A DNA stretch of 35,723 bases. Origin: a virus. The notes beneath the pieces are model-generated. The model made no database searches. It worked only from the letters and a program-made list of their open reading frames with translations, and had not been told where the DNA came from. The stretch spans positions 1 through 35,723 of the IMG/VR virus record IMGVR_UViG_3300034407_002242. The stretch is one strand, 5' to 3'. This document shows positions 1 to 7,835 of this stretch, one piece after another. Made by a program: the position numbers and the translations under genes. The stretch's first letter is position 1, and each line of letters opens with the position of its first letter.

Positions 1-22
1 CACGGAACTTTATTTCTCTCAT
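1..22 (-). CDS. possible 5' end of the next gene, cut by the window edge
   Basis: A minus-strand ATG lies at 20-22, a few bases after the stop of the preceding gene, with a GAGG-like ribosome site about nine bases upstream. Only about seven codons are inside the window, so no function can be given. The tight spacing fits the gene packing of this operon. It may be a chance ATG. Confidence 0.3.
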
Positions 23-27
23 ATTAA

Positions 28-336
28 TTAACCTCTATGTTGACCATAATGTTGTACTGTTGTTGGGAATGCATCAGGCCATTCTGATCCTGACCACACG
101 ATTTCACAGAACTGTCGTTCGGCGCCCATCCACACATCAACATGGTCAGCGAACAACGACGATATTTCAATTTGAATACGACGGTTAGCGATGCGACTAA
201 GCTCACGAAGCGCAGCACAACTTTCACCATCATTAACTGCGACGAACTGGTTCAACTTTTCGTTCAACTTCAACTTCACATTAACCGCACCAAGTTTACC
301 CGGCACACGAACAATCAAACACGTTGGGTGTGTCAT
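28..336 (-). CDS. hypothetical phage protein, 102 aa
   Basis: I do not recognise this protein. It is a soluble-looking 102-residue product, basic in the first half, with no membrane segment and no motif I can name. The start at 336 has a GGAG ribosome site eight bases upstream. The gene has its own promoter (384-412), overlapping the 3' end of the TetR-like gene, so it can be expressed apart from the long operon behind it. Codon use resembles its neighbours. It is the last complete gene of the early minus-strand block. Confidence 0.7.
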   Translation of the reverse strand: MTHPTCLIVRVPGKLGAVNVKLKLNEKLNQFVAVNDGESCAALRELSRIANRRIQIEISSLFADHVDVWMGAERQFCEIVWSGSEWPDAFPTTVQHYGQHRG

Positions 337-383
337 CAGCGTTACTCCAAGTTAATTGGCACCGGACTTGATGCCATGGGTTT

Positions 384-412
384 AATGTATACCTTAGTGA
401 CGGTGGTGTCAA
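384..412 (-). promoter_or_regulatory. sigma70-like promoter with TGAC-N6-GTCA operator
   Basis: On the minus strand TTGACA (407-412), a 17-base spacer and TACATT (384-389) form a promoter pointing at the 28-336 gene. The perfect dyad TGAC-N6-GTCA occupies 398-411 and overlaps the -35 box. The same dyad recurs in nine other gene-start regions. It lies across the stop codon of the TetR-like gene (409-411). Confidence 0.7.
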
Positions 413-753
413 TCAGTTTGATTCATTAACCACGAAAAAGCGGATTCTTTTACAACAGCAGGTGCATTCATTGCCGCTGGTTCACGTTGTTGGATGCCAC
501 TTGATACGATGTCGAACATGCACGACTCATCAGAACCCTTTTCAATTTCGATGATGGCGTGACGGATAACCGAACGGCGTAACTTGGTCATGGTGGAATA
601 AATGCGGTTAACCTGACCAGTTGCAACACCCGCTTGTTCAGCGATACCGTCGCGAGTGATTGAGTTGTAACCCGTCGCACGTGCAATTTCGATGGCTGCG
701 ATAAGGATTTGTTCAGCACGCACATCGTGCGTAAGGCGTTGACGTTGTTTCAT
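409..753 (-). CDS. TetR-like HTH regulator, short form (114 aa)
   Basis: Residues about 12-60 read as a TetR-type N-terminal DNA-binding domain: a first helix (ILIAAIEIARATGYNSIT) followed by the helix-turn-helix DGIAEQAGVATGQVNRIYST. Normal TetR proteins have about 200 residues with a ligand and dimerisation domain. Here only about 55 residues follow the HTH, so any dimer interface must be reduced. The start at 753 has an AAGGG ribosome site seven bases upstream. The gene has its own promoter (790-818) with one perfect and one near-perfect TGAC-N6-GTCA dyad, which fits autoregulation. It is the best candidate in the window for the protein that reads this dyad. That link is inference. Confidence 0.65.
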   Translation of the reverse strand: MKQRQRLTHDVRAEQILIAAIEIARATGYNSITRDGIAEQAGVATGQVNRIYSTMTKLRRSVIRHAIIEIEKGSDESCMFDIVSSGIQQREPAAMNAPAVVKESAFSWLMNQTD

Positions 754-776
754 AGTGTTCCCTTAATAATAAATTT

Positions 777-818
777 TGACTACACGGTCATACTATCCGT
801 TAGCGACTCACTCGTCAA
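777..818 (-). promoter_or_regulatory. promoter of the TetR-like gene with double operator
   Basis: On the minus strand TTGACG (813-818), 17 bases and TAGTAT (790-795) point at the gene starting at 753. A perfect TGAC-N6-GTCA dyad covers the -10/+1 region (777-790). A second dyad with one mismatch (CGAC-N6-GTCA, 804-817) covers the -35 box. Two sites in front of a repressor-like gene are a common arrangement for self-repression. The sites lie in the 3' end of the 780-977 gene and just beyond it. Confidence 0.65.
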
Positions 819-977
819 TAACAATCGACGCCCATTACCCGCATCATAACCAACCGCGTCACCCGCTGACCACATCGGTTCACCTAGCCACACCGATGGG
901 TCACTGTCACACTCGAACGATTCCACAACGGGTGTGATACTGGTGTTGTTGTATACGGTCAACCACCATCGGGTCAT
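780..977 (-). CDS. hypothetical protein, 65 aa
   Basis: A short protein rich in Trp, Asp and Ser that I do not recognise. Its ATG overlaps the stop codon of the VRR-NUC gene by four bases (ATGA), so it is probably translated by coupling. Its own ribosome site is weak. The last codons contain the promoter of the TetR-like gene, so this 3' end carries both coding and regulatory information. No membrane segment or metal-binding motif is visible. Confidence 0.6.
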   Translation of the reverse strand: MTRWWLTVYNNTSITPVVESFECDSDPSVWLGEPMWSAGDAVGYDAGNGRRLLLTSESLTDSMTV

Positions 978-1447
978 AACGTACCAACCCCATTTGCAAA
1001 TGACGCATCACCACCCATGGACAGAACCCACATGAGATACCGTAGTTGTGCTACTTCACGATCAGTACCTCGCCACTTCCAATCACCCGCCTTAACTTCA
1101 CGGGCGACGAATTGACCTACATGTGAACCAACCATGGATTGTGTGATCAACAACTTTCGGATGCCAATCAAATCGGATGACTTGAACCGAGTGTTAACCG
1201 ATTTCGATTCGTTATCTAGACCGTATCGTATCAGCCGTCCACGTTCGTCTTTACATGCCCCCACGTTATTACGCGACAGTTTCACCCCGTTGAGTGATGC
1301 TTCAAGGCGCACATTATTTTGGACAGCAGCTTCACTTTGTCCAGATATAGACACGGATAACTCTGGCACCGTCACCATATCAATCAAGTCAGCGAGTGCC
1401 GCTTGCGACACCCCATGCTTCACCGCCCACTGTGTTAGTTCGTTCAT
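974..1447 (-). CDS. VRR-NUC domain nuclease (PD-(D/E)XK fold)
   Basis: The second half matches the VRR-NUC (virus-type replication-repair nuclease) pattern: an RNNVGACKDERGRLIRYGL block, then a lysine-rich DLIGIRK segment, then GQFVAREVKAGDWKW carrying the catalytic E-x-K, then REVAQLRYL and a GGDASFANG tail. In phages such small nucleases are thought to be resolvases or repair nucleases acting on branched DNA. I choose the ATG at 1447, not the longer frame to 1498, because GGGGA lies eight bases before it and it overlaps the methyltransferase stop as ATGA. The product is about 157 residues with a helical N-terminal extension that could contact DNA or a partner. The family call is firm; the substrate is inferred. 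Confidence 0.8.
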   Translation of the reverse strand: MNELTQWAVKHGVSQAALADLIDMVTVPELSVSISGQSEAAVQNNVRLEASLNGVKLSRNNVGACKDERGRLIRYGLDNESKSVNTRFKSSDLIGIRKLLITQSMVGSHVGQFVAREVKAGDWKWRGTDREVAQLRYLMWVLSMGGDASFANGVGTL

Positions 1448-2361
1448 AATATCCCCGCAACATGTAACATTAATCGAATACCAACCCACTGGATACACGG
1501 CACAGCCTTACTGTTACCGATGGCTTTATACCGTGGCCCATCACAAGCAGGTTTCCCACGGTGTGGTACATCAGTGTGACCATCTGGGAACCCTTGTTGT
1601 CTCTCATTTTCTAACGGCATTAAATGACTGGGCCTGCCGTCTTTATCAACAATATAAGTTTCTCTATCATCGAGAGAGCCCGCCCCTCTGGCTGTAAGAC
1701 AAACAGACACGGGCGTTTCTCTTGCCGGTATACCATCCCTGCGCACGCCTTCGGACTCAAATAATACTTTGGTGGGATCGAATCCTTCTCGAGCACTTGC
1801 GACAACAAACACACGCTTGCGTCGTTGGGCCAAGCCGAAATATTGGGCATCGATGACCCTCCACGCGACTGCTCTTTGGGGTCCAAACACACAACCAGCG
1901 TTTGTCCATCGTTTCCCTGACGGCTGCAATTCACACCCCGATCCACTGAGTTCTCCCAAGAAACACCCGAAAGCGTTGTCTTTGGTACTGAGGACACCTG
2001 GGACGTTTTCCCACACACAAATGGCTGGTTCATCTCGTTGCTCGTCGATTGCATTTAATAAATCCACATACGTTAATGTTAATTGACCACGGTCATCATC
2101 AAGTGACCCACGTTGACCGGCGACACTGAATGCCTGACAGGGTGTACCCCCGACCAATACTTCAGGGGCTTCAATTAACCCCATTCGTATCGCTGTCGGC
2201 AACATGGTCATATCACCCAAGTTCGGCACGTCAGGCCAATGGTGTTTCAGTACAGAACATGGGAAGGGTTCTATCTCACTGAACCAAGCCGCCGTCATCC
2301 CTAACGGCTCCCACGCTACTGATGCGGATTCAATTCCGCTACACACTGAACCGTATCTCAT
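1444..2361 (-). CDS. DNA (cytosine-5-)-methyltransferase
   Basis: This enzyme transfers methyl groups from S-adenosylmethionine to cytosine in DNA. Motif I is YGSVCSGIESASVAW at the N-terminus. Motif IV is GGTPCQAFSVAG with catalytic Cys at about residue 75. ENV (118-120) is motif VI, QRRKRVF (179-185) motif VIII, ERQQGFPDGHT motif IX and GNSKAVP (282-288) motif X. At 305 residues it is compact, with a short target-recognition region between motifs VIII and IX. No restriction endonuclease is next to it, so it looks like an orphan phage methylase that protects phage DNA from host restriction or marks it. It overlaps the helicase upstream and the VRR-NUC gene downstream by four bases each. The recognition sequence cannot be read from the protein. 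Confidence 0.92.
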   Translation of the reverse strand: MRYGSVCSGIESASVAWEPLGMTAAWFSEIEPFPCSVLKHHWPDVPNLGDMTMLPTAIRMGLIEAPEVLVGGTPCQAFSVAGQRGSLDDDRGQLTLTYVDLLNAIDEQRDEPAICVWENVPGVLSTKDNAFGCFLGELSGSGCELQPSGKRWTNAGCVFGPQRAVAWRVIDAQYFGLAQRRKRVFVVASAREGFDPTKVLFESEGVRRDGIPARETPVSVCLTARGAGSLDDRETYIVDKDGRPSHLMPLENERQQGFPDGHTDVPHRGKPACDGPRYKAIGNSKAVPCIQWVGIRLMLHVAGIL

Positions 2362-4109
2362 AATATTCCACTCGTGTTAATCATCACGCGTTCGGCGAGT
2401 GCCAACGCTTCGTCACTGTATAATGACATAGCCGTCAACCAATCACAACTGAATGTCAAATAGAAGATACGGAACAGTTCCGAATCGGTACGACCTGCTG
2501 AACGGTGACACCCAGCCCAATAGGCCATAATTTCACGCAGGCCATCTTGAGCAGACTTACGGGCATCATGTTTGATGGCGAACTTCTTGGTGTGTCCTAA
2601 GATGCCGATGGTCGGACAACCTTTCGCGACAAGCTCTGCCCGGTAATCATTAACCGCTTCGTGAGTATCACGACTAGTCTCCGCCGCTTGGCCGCGCATT
2701 GCTTCAAGTGTCGCTTGGTCGAGTTCATACAAATCCCCGTCAACAAATTCAAGTGATGTACGTTCAGCAGGTTCAGGAATAGGCGTGCCACAGAATGGAC
2801 ATGCTTTCATGTACCGCTCGTAGACTGCAAAACAATTTTCGTTATGGCACGTTCGAACCGGTGTTGCATCGTTATCGCTGGTGGATCGTTTCTCCCTTCT
2901 ATCAAGTGACCATTCACGCGGTGCATCAGGTAACCGATGACGCTCAACATTGCCCGCATGGTCGCAGTAAATGCCGAACTTCTTACCTTCCATCAATCGC
3001 AACATACGACCAAACCGTTGTACGTATCGACCGTATGATTGGGTCGGGTACGCATCCTGTACGACTTCCAATACTGGGATGTCAGTCCCTTCATCGAACA
3101 GAGCAACGTTGATTAACACCAACAGTTCACGACGGGCGAACTTGCGAATGGCCGAACCACGGACATCATCGGGTGTATTACCGTTCAATGACTTGGCGGG
3201 TATCCCCTGGTTGATGAACTGTGCTTCCAACTTCTCAGCATCGGCCACACTCGGAACGAAAACGACTGACAACTTACCGTTGAATTTCTGCATGTACACA
3301 CGAACCACGTCACCGACAACTTGCGACTTACCATCGTTGACAATCAGTGATGAATTAGACACTGCTGCCTTCACGTCATGCTCGTTGAATTCACCGGTTG
3401 CCTTACTGACCTTCACCTGCGACATGTCGATGTTGGACGGTGGCGCGAATATGCGGTATTCAGTCAAGTACCCGTCATTGATCAAGTCACGCATGGTCGG
3501 ACCAACAACCATGGCGTCCATCAACCCATCGTGGTGACGACCTAAACCAGCTCCGTCTGCTCGGCACGGTGTAGCCGTCACACCCAACCCTTTGGCGTTC
3601 GGGAACATGTCCGCTGCTTTACCCCACTTGTTAGCCTTGAGAACATGATGCGCTTCATCTTGTACCCATAACGTCACAGTCGGTAACCAGCTGGCAAGCT
3701 CAACCCCACGACGGACTAATGTGTCAACACCCGCAACCGCACAACGTGCCGATGGATCAACCCAGTTCATACCTACCTCAACCATATGAAGTGATACGAT
3801 AAGGCGGATCACTTTCTTTGGTCCGATGATGCGGTGACGGATACCGTTACGTGCCAATGCTAGTGATATTTGACTGACCAACTCCTGACGGTGGGCAATG
3901 GCACACACTGCACCTTCATGGTCATGTATGATTTTGGCGAACAGGACAGTTTTACCTGCGCCGGTGGGAAGGACTGCCAACACATTACGGTGACCGCACG
4001 ACCATTCGGCATATATCGCCTGCTCCACATCAACCTGATACGGTCGAAGCGTAATGACATTAACAGCACGACTGACAGCCGTCGCCACCTGAGAAGCAAT
4101 CATGTTCAT
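2358..4109 (-). CDS. superfamily 2 DEAD/DEAH-box helicase with C-terminal zinc finger
   Basis: An ATP-dependent nucleic-acid helicase of the type III restriction/UvsW-like group. Walker A is LPTGAGKT (47-54), the DEAH box is at 151-154, TATP at 178-181 and motif VI QRFGRMLR at 364-371. Four cysteines (421, 426, 437, 440) form a likely zinc ribbon after the helicase core, followed by a helical C-terminal part. In phages such enzymes remodel replication and recombination intermediates; that role is by family. The start at 4109 overlaps the upstream stop as ATGA; a second in-frame ATG is two codons later. It is the first large gene of the early minus-strand operon and is cotranscribed with the methyltransferase and VRR-NUC nuclease. 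Confidence 0.9.
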   Translation of the reverse strand: MNMIASQVATAVSRAVNVITLRPYQVDVEQAIYAEWSCGHRNVLAVLPTGAGKTVLFAKIIHDHEGAVCAIAHRQELVSQISLALARNGIRHRIIGPKKVIRLIVSLHMVEVGMNWVDPSARCAVAGVDTLVRRGVELASWLPTVTLWVQDEAHHVLKANKWGKAADMFPNAKGLGVTATPCRADGAGLGRHHDGLMDAMVVGPTMRDLINDGYLTEYRIFAPPSNIDMSQVKVSKATGEFNEHDVKAAVSNSSLIVNDGKSQVVGDVVRVYMQKFNGKLSVVFVPSVADAEKLEAQFINQGIPAKSLNGNTPDDVRGSAIRKFARRELLVLINVALFDEGTDIPVLEVVQDAYPTQSYGRYVQRFGRMLRLMEGKKFGIYCDHAGNVERHRLPDAPREWSLDRREKRSTSDNDATPVRTCHNENCFAVYERYMKACPFCGTPIPEPAERTSLEFVDGDLYELDQATLEAMRGQAAETSRDTHEAVNDYRAELVAKGCPTIGILGHTKKFAIKHDARKSAQDGLREIMAYWAGCHRSAGRTDSELFRIFYLTFSCDWLTAMSLYSDEALALAERVMINTSGIL

Positions 4110-4306
4110 TTAAACACCTGTTCGTACATGAACGACATCAATTCTGAGATGGATACATGAACCACTTCGACGTTTCCTTCTACCCACCCATTAACGATAA
4201 TTACTTCCCATCCATGTTCACCATCCACTGCACATGGGTTTATTTTATGTACTGCAACGCATTCTTCTTGCTTACTGTCCAAATACGCCTTAATTAACTT
4301 TTCCAT
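4106..4306 (-). CDS. hypothetical small protein, first gene of the early minus operon
   Basis: About 66 residues, unrecognised, with a helical start (EKLIKAYLDSKQEE) and a beta-rich middle. The frame opens at 4321, but AAGGG lies between that ATG and a pair of ATGs at 4309 and 4306. I therefore prefer 4306, which leaves seven bases after the ribosome site. Its stop overlaps the helicase start by four bases. It is the promoter-proximal gene of the operon, about 40 bases from the divergent promoter region. Confidence 0.6.
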   Translation of the reverse strand: MEKLIKAYLDSKQEECVAVHKINPCAVDGEHGWEVIIVNGWVEGNVEVVHVSISELMSFMYEQVFK

Positions 4307-4326
4307 CATGTATCCCTTCATTACTG

Positions 4327-4412
4327 TTGATTTTTATTAACGCTATCATTATAGTGACGCTGTTGTCAAATTGAAATTAAGTGTTGACACGACCGTCACG
4401 AACGATTAATAT
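4327..4412. promoter_or_regulatory. divergent early promoter region with two TGAC-N6-GTCA operators
   Basis: Plus strand: TTGACA (4384-4389), 17 bases, TAATAT (4407-4412) is a near-ideal sigma70 promoter for the replication operon. A second plus-strand candidate is TTGATT (4327-4332), 17 bases, TATAGT (4350-4355). Minus strand: a TATAAT and a TTGACA occur in the same interval and can serve the helicase operon. Perfect dyads lie at 4355-4368 and 4385-4398, thirty bases apart, or about three helical turns. One protein could thus control both early operons at once. Confidence 0.75.
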
Positions 4413-4444
4413 CAGTCTCACATTCAACAAGGAACGAAAAACAA

Positions 4445-5506
4445 ATGACCAGTATCAAATTAGAACTACCAGCAAACGACCCAATCGCACTAAACGCGTT
4501 CAGCAAAGCGTTTAGCATCATGGCAACCGAACACGGCCATGTATCTGCACCATCGGCAACGGTTGAAGTGTCTATGGATTCACTTAAACCTCAATACGAC
4601 ATTAAGCAAGATTTACCGACTGCTGAAATCAACACAACACCCGTTCAATATGAATCGTTCGTGATGAAGGGCGAACCAGAATCAACCCCTATTGAAACTG
4701 AAGTTGAACCGACACACGCTTATTACTGGGTACATGCTGAGAGTGAATCATGTGGTTACGTATCAACATGGAACGAACTCACCGCGATGACGACGGCAGA
4801 CCCATTGGTCGAAGTTATTAATAAAGATGAATATGACGAGTTGGCAGCTAAGGGTTGGGATTGCGCAGGTAAAGCAGCAGTCGTCACACCACCCATCACA
4901 GTCACACCACCAGCAACGGGTGTAACGTTAGACACAGCGGGTGTAACGTTAGACACAGCGGGTTTACCTTGGGACAAACGAATCCATGCTCGCACCAAGA
5001 CGGTCAACGTTGACGGTTCGTGGAAACTACAACGTAAACCACAGGCTCAACCAAGTAAGGAAGCATGGGAAGCATACATCGACGGGGTGAAAGCAGAATT
5101 GATCGCAGCGATGGGAGGTACGGTTGTTGCTGCTCCTGTGACACCACCACCTGTGGTTGCTGCGCCTGTGACACCACCACCTGTGGTTGCTGCTCCAACT
5201 GAAGCGGCTGTCGCGTTCACTGCGCCACCAGTTGTCGAAGCGCCTGTGGTGGCTGCCCCAAAGCCGATTGTAGAGACTGTGACGGCTCCGGTTTCTTCTA
5301 CCAGCTCGACGACTGCCCCTGTCACTGCACACACGTTCGCTGAGTTGATGAAGTTGGTGACGAGTAACAACACGAAAATCACCGTACCGCAAGTGACAGA
5401 GATTTGTCAGATACACGGGATTCAGGCGTTACCATTGTTAGCGTCTGCACGTCCTGACATGATCCCAACCATTTATGCTGAAGTGGAGAGTGTGATCAAT
5501 GGCTAA
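4445..5506 (+). CDS. LPWD-motif phage protein with proline/alanine-rich linkers
   Basis: A 353-residue protein starting the replication operon. The recognisable piece is GLPWDKRIHARTKTVNVDGS at about residues 177-196, followed by WKLQRKP. This 'LPWD-RIH' signature is found in phage proteins encoded next to DUF2800 and DUF2815 genes. Before and after it are low-complexity segments, including tandem VTPPPVVAAP units (about 228-250), which should be flexible linkers. A helical C-terminal domain of about 60 residues follows. It may be a modular adaptor for the replication or recombination complex; this is inference from position only. Its stop codon overlaps the start of the DUF2800 gene by eight bases. 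No ATPase or nuclease motif is present. Confidence 0.75.
   Translation: MTSIKLELPANDPIALNAFSKAFSIMATEHGHVSAPSATVEVSMDSLKPQYDIKQDLPTAEINTTPVQYESFVMKGEPESTPIETEVEPTHAYYWVHAESESCGYVSTWNELTAMTTADPLVEVINKDEYDELAAKGWDCAGKAAVVTPPITVTPPATGVTLDTAGVTLDTAGLPWDKRIHARTKTVNVDGSWKLQRKPQAQPSKEAWEAYIDGVKAELIAAMGGTVVAAPVTPPPVVAAPVTPPPVVAAPTEAAVAFTAPPVVEAPVVAAPKPIVETVTAPVSSTSSTTAPVTAHTFAELMKLVTSNNTKITVPQVTEICQIHGIQALPLLASARPDMIPTIYAEVESVING
4918..4959 (+). repeat. two perfect 21-bp tandem copies inside the LPWD gene
   Basis: A 21-base unit beginning GGGTGTAACG occurs twice in a row (4918-4938 and 4939-4959). It encodes two copies of the heptapeptide GVTLDTA just before the LPWD motif. Being in frame and identical, it looks like a recent slippage duplication in a linker. 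Confidence 0.9.
5129..5188 (+). repeat. two near-identical 30-bp tandem copies coding a Pro/Val/Ala linker
   Basis: A 30-base unit encoding the decapeptide VTPPPVVAAP in permuted form is repeated directly, with only a T/G difference between copies. It is in frame, so the linker length can change by whole units without breaking the protein. Confidence 0.85.
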
Positions 5507-6665
5507 AACCACACCGTCAAACGCTGGTGTGTGGATGAATTGTAACGGGTCTGTGATGATGCAGACCCTGTTCCCTTCACTACCAGGCGAGAGAAGTGAA
5601 TCAGCGGAAGAAGGCAAAGCGTTCCATGCTGTCGCGGCTCATATCATTAGCACATTCGTGACACCGAACACTGACACACCGTTGTCATCTGATTTGGTCG
5701 GCACATTGTCCGAAAATGGCGTGTTGATCACTGACGAAATGTATCAGGCAGCGGTGGATTACACGACTGATGTGTTCAAATATGCCAACCGTCACGGATG
5801 TATGCGTGATGTCAAAATCGAGCAACACGTATCACTCGATATGATTTATCCAGGTATGTACGGTTACATTGACGCTCACGTATACAACCCACTCGCACTT
5901 GAATTGGTCGTATGGGAAGCAAAGTACGGTCACGGTATTGTTGATGCGTTCGAGAATTGGCAGCTGTTATGTTATGTCGAAGGACTGCTCGAACATTACC
6001 GTATCGACGGTGTAACCGACCAAATGTTGACGGTTCGTATGCGAGTGGTTCAGCCTCGTGCGTATCATAGCGATGGTCCGTGTCGTGAGTGGTCATGTAA
6101 AGCGTCTGAATTACGCGGATACATGAACAAGTTGAAGACGAACGCCGAACTGTCCAACGATGCAGACGCGAAGTGCAAAAGTGGTTTGTGGTGTAAGAAC
6201 TGTTCGGGCCGTATCGGGTGTGAAACGCTACAACGTAACGTGTATTCAGCGATTGATTACAGTGGTGCGGCAACCAGTGTCACACCACTGACCGGCCATA
6301 GCCTATCGACTGAGCTGTCCATCTTACGTCGGGCCAGTAAGTTGATTGAAGCACGGTTAACAGGCCTTGAAGAACAGGCGTTGGGTGAAATTAAATCCGG
6401 TACGTTATTACCTGGCTTCGCAGCGAAACAGGGTTACGGTCGTAAACGTTGGCAACGTGACATCAGTCAAGATGAAGTGATCATGATGGGTGATTTAATG
6501 GGTGTTGACCTGCGTAAACCCCGTGAATTAGATACACCCGCGAAATGTTTAAATAAAGGTGTTGACGAGTCCGTCATCGAAATGTATAGTGAAACTCCAA
6601 TGACGGCATTGAAGCTCGTAACCGACAACGGTACGAAAGCCCGTCAAGTGTTTAAATCTAAATAA
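5499..6665 (+). CDS. DUF2800 protein, Cas4/AddB-like PD-(D/E)XK nuclease with predicted Fe-S cluster
   Basis: DUF2800 proteins are RecB/Cas4-like nucleases. Visible nuclease elements are EEGKAFH (about 37-43), YGYIDAHVY with Asp about 125, VVWEAKYG with E140 and K142, and FENWQLLCYV as the trailing QxxxY-like motif. One cysteine near the N-terminus (C15) and a C-terminal C232-x2-C235-x5-C241 set match the four-cysteine 4Fe-4S arrangement of Cas4 and AddB. An exonuclease acting with the adjacent ssDNA-binding protein and polymerase, in recombination or end processing, is the natural reading. At 388 residues it is of normal family length. The start at 5499 overlaps the upstream gene by eight bases. 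Confidence 0.85.
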   Translation: MAKTTPSNAGVWMNCNGSVMMQTLFPSLPGERSESAEEGKAFHAVAAHIISTFVTPNTDTPLSSDLVGTLSENGVLITDEMYQAAVDYTTDVFKYANRHGCMRDVKIEQHVSLDMIYPGMYGYIDAHVYNPLALELVVWEAKYGHGIVDAFENWQLLCYVEGLLEHYRIDGVTDQMLTVRMRVVQPRAYHSDGPCREWSCKASELRGYMNKLKTNAELSNDADAKCKSGLWCKNCSGRIGCETLQRNVYSAIDYSGAATSVTPLTGHSLSTELSILRRASKLIEARLTGLEEQALGEIKSGTLLPGFAAKQGYGRKRWQRDISQDEVIMMGDLMGVDLRKPRELDTPAKCLNKGVDESVIEMYSETPMTALKLVTDNGTKARQVFKSK

Positions 6666-6684
6666 ATAAATGGAGCAACAAATT

Positions 6685-7560
6685 ATGTCTACAGAAATCC
6701 TTACCCCAGTTGGTCGTTTAGTATCTGGTCACCCAATGGAGCAGAACGCTAAGACGGACAACCAGAAACAACCGAAATTCTTTGCTGATGGTCAGCCAAT
6801 GATGGAAACATATGTTGGTGTTGCAATTCCTAAAACGGGTGAAGCGGATTGGAAGCATACACCATGGGGTCAACAGCTTGTTGCTGAAGCGACAGCAGCA
6901 TGGCCGCGCGGTGAACATGGTGCACCATCGTTCGCATGGAAAATCATTGATGGTGACTCAGCTGTTCCGAACAAGAAAGGTACGCCACCTAATTCACGTG
7001 AAGGTTTCCCAGGTCATTGGGTAATCGGTGGTTCGACAATGCTTCATGTTAAATGTTTCCACGCTGGTATGTACGAAGCACACCAAGTGATCCAGAATAA
7101 AGGTGAAATCAAACGTGGTGATTACTGTCGTCTACTTATCGAAACTAAAGGTAACGGTTCAACTGACTCACCAGGTATGTACGTCAACCCAACGTTGTTT
7201 GAGCTGACACGTGCTGGTATTGAAATCATCCCAGTCGGTAATGGTCCAAGTGCAGCCGAAGCGTTCGGTGGCTCAGTAGGTCAATTACCACAAGGTGCAC
7301 TCATTGATACAGCGGTCGCTCAACCAGCGGTCGCTCAACCAGCGGCAGCAACACCACCAGTTGTACCGGCGCATGACTTGGTTCAACCAGGTATGGTTAC
7401 TCCACCGCCAGCTGTACCACCGGTTGCGACACCTCCACCGGTTGCACCTGTAGACCCACAGTATTCGTACAATGGTGTGACATATGCTAAGTCAGCACTG
7501 TTAGCAATGCCAGGATGGTCTGAAGCAATCATCGAAGCAAACTGTACATTGGTAGGTTAA
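6685..7560 (+). CDS. DUF2815 ssDNA-binding-like protein with proline-rich tail
   Basis: The first about 190 residues match the DUF2815 group, regarded as phage single-strand DNA-binding or annealing-associated proteins: an OB-fold-like stretch with WKIIDGDS and GHWVIGG. From about residue 210 a Pro/Ala/Val-rich linker with AVAQPAVAQPA repeats leads to a short C-terminal helix region YAKSALLAMPGWSEAII. That tail could be a protein-docking peptide, as in other SSBs, though it is not acidic. I choose ATG 6685, not 6670, because GGAG lies nine bases before it. It is directly downstream of the DUF2800 nuclease and is followed by a terminator. Confidence 0.8.
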   Translation: MSTEILTPVGRLVSGHPMEQNAKTDNQKQPKFFADGQPMMETYVGVAIPKTGEADWKHTPWGQQLVAEATAAWPRGEHGAPSFAWKIIDGDSAVPNKKGTPPNSREGFPGHWVIGGSTMLHVKCFHAGMYEAHQVIQNKGEIKRGDYCRLLIETKGNGSTDSPGMYVNPTLFELTRAGIEIIPVGNGPSAAEAFGGSVGQLPQGALIDTAVAQPAVAQPAAATPPVVPAHDLVQPGMVTPPPAVPPVATPPPVAPVDPQYSYNGVTYAKSALLAMPGWSEAIIEANCTLVG

Positions 7561-7581
7561 TCGCCCCATTCATCCACACAG

Positions 7582-7605
7582 GGCGACTTTATGGTCGCCT
7601 TTTTT
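7582..7605 (+). terminator. rho-independent terminator after the DUF2815 gene
   Basis: GGCGAC and GTCGCC form a six-base-pair stem around TTTATG, followed by six T residues. It would limit transcription into the polymerase part of the operon, so the polymerase genes may depend on read-through or antitermination. No strong promoter was seen between 7605 and 7620. Confidence 0.85.
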
Positions 7606-7619
7606 ATAGGTACATATTT

Positions 7620-7835
7620 ATGGATATCAAAGATATTAAATTAGGGCAAATCATCCACAGTTGGGAGCACCCATTGCGAGGTGATGCGATTAGAATTGAA
7701 CTTGTCGCTTACGATTATGTAGTAGGACGTATCATCCAATCGGTGGGCGGTATGGGGATGGTTGGAAGTCCAGTTTTATTAGACGCTTCCGAAACAGAGT
7801 ATGCGATAGATGGTCAAGAGAGTGACGACGTATGA
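7620..7835 (+). CDS. hypothetical protein, 71 aa, upstream of DNA polymerase
   Basis: A small beta-rich acidic protein that I do not recognise. Its stop overlaps the polymerase start as ATGA, so the two are translationally coupled. An AGG ribosome site lies about ten bases upstream of the ATG. The gene sits immediately after the terminator hairpin at 7582-7605. No motif can be named. Confidence 0.65.
   Translation: MDIKDIKLGQIIHSWEHPLRGDAIRIELVAYDYVVGRIIQSVGGMGMVGSPVLLDASETEYAIDGQESDDV

Noticed and set aside
1444-2361. Restriction-modification system
   Set aside because: Only the methyltransferase is present. The neighbouring helicase lacks a restriction nuclease domain, and VRR-NUC proteins are not known restriction partners.
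5129-5188. CRISPR-like array
   Set aside because: The repeats are directly adjacent, in frame and code for a Pro-rich linker; there are no spacers or cas genes. The Cas4-like gene nearby is a DUF2800 phage nuclease.
5047-5382. Long minus-strand frames opposite the LPWD gene
   Set aside because: They are antisense shadows of a repeat-rich, strongly codon-biased gene.
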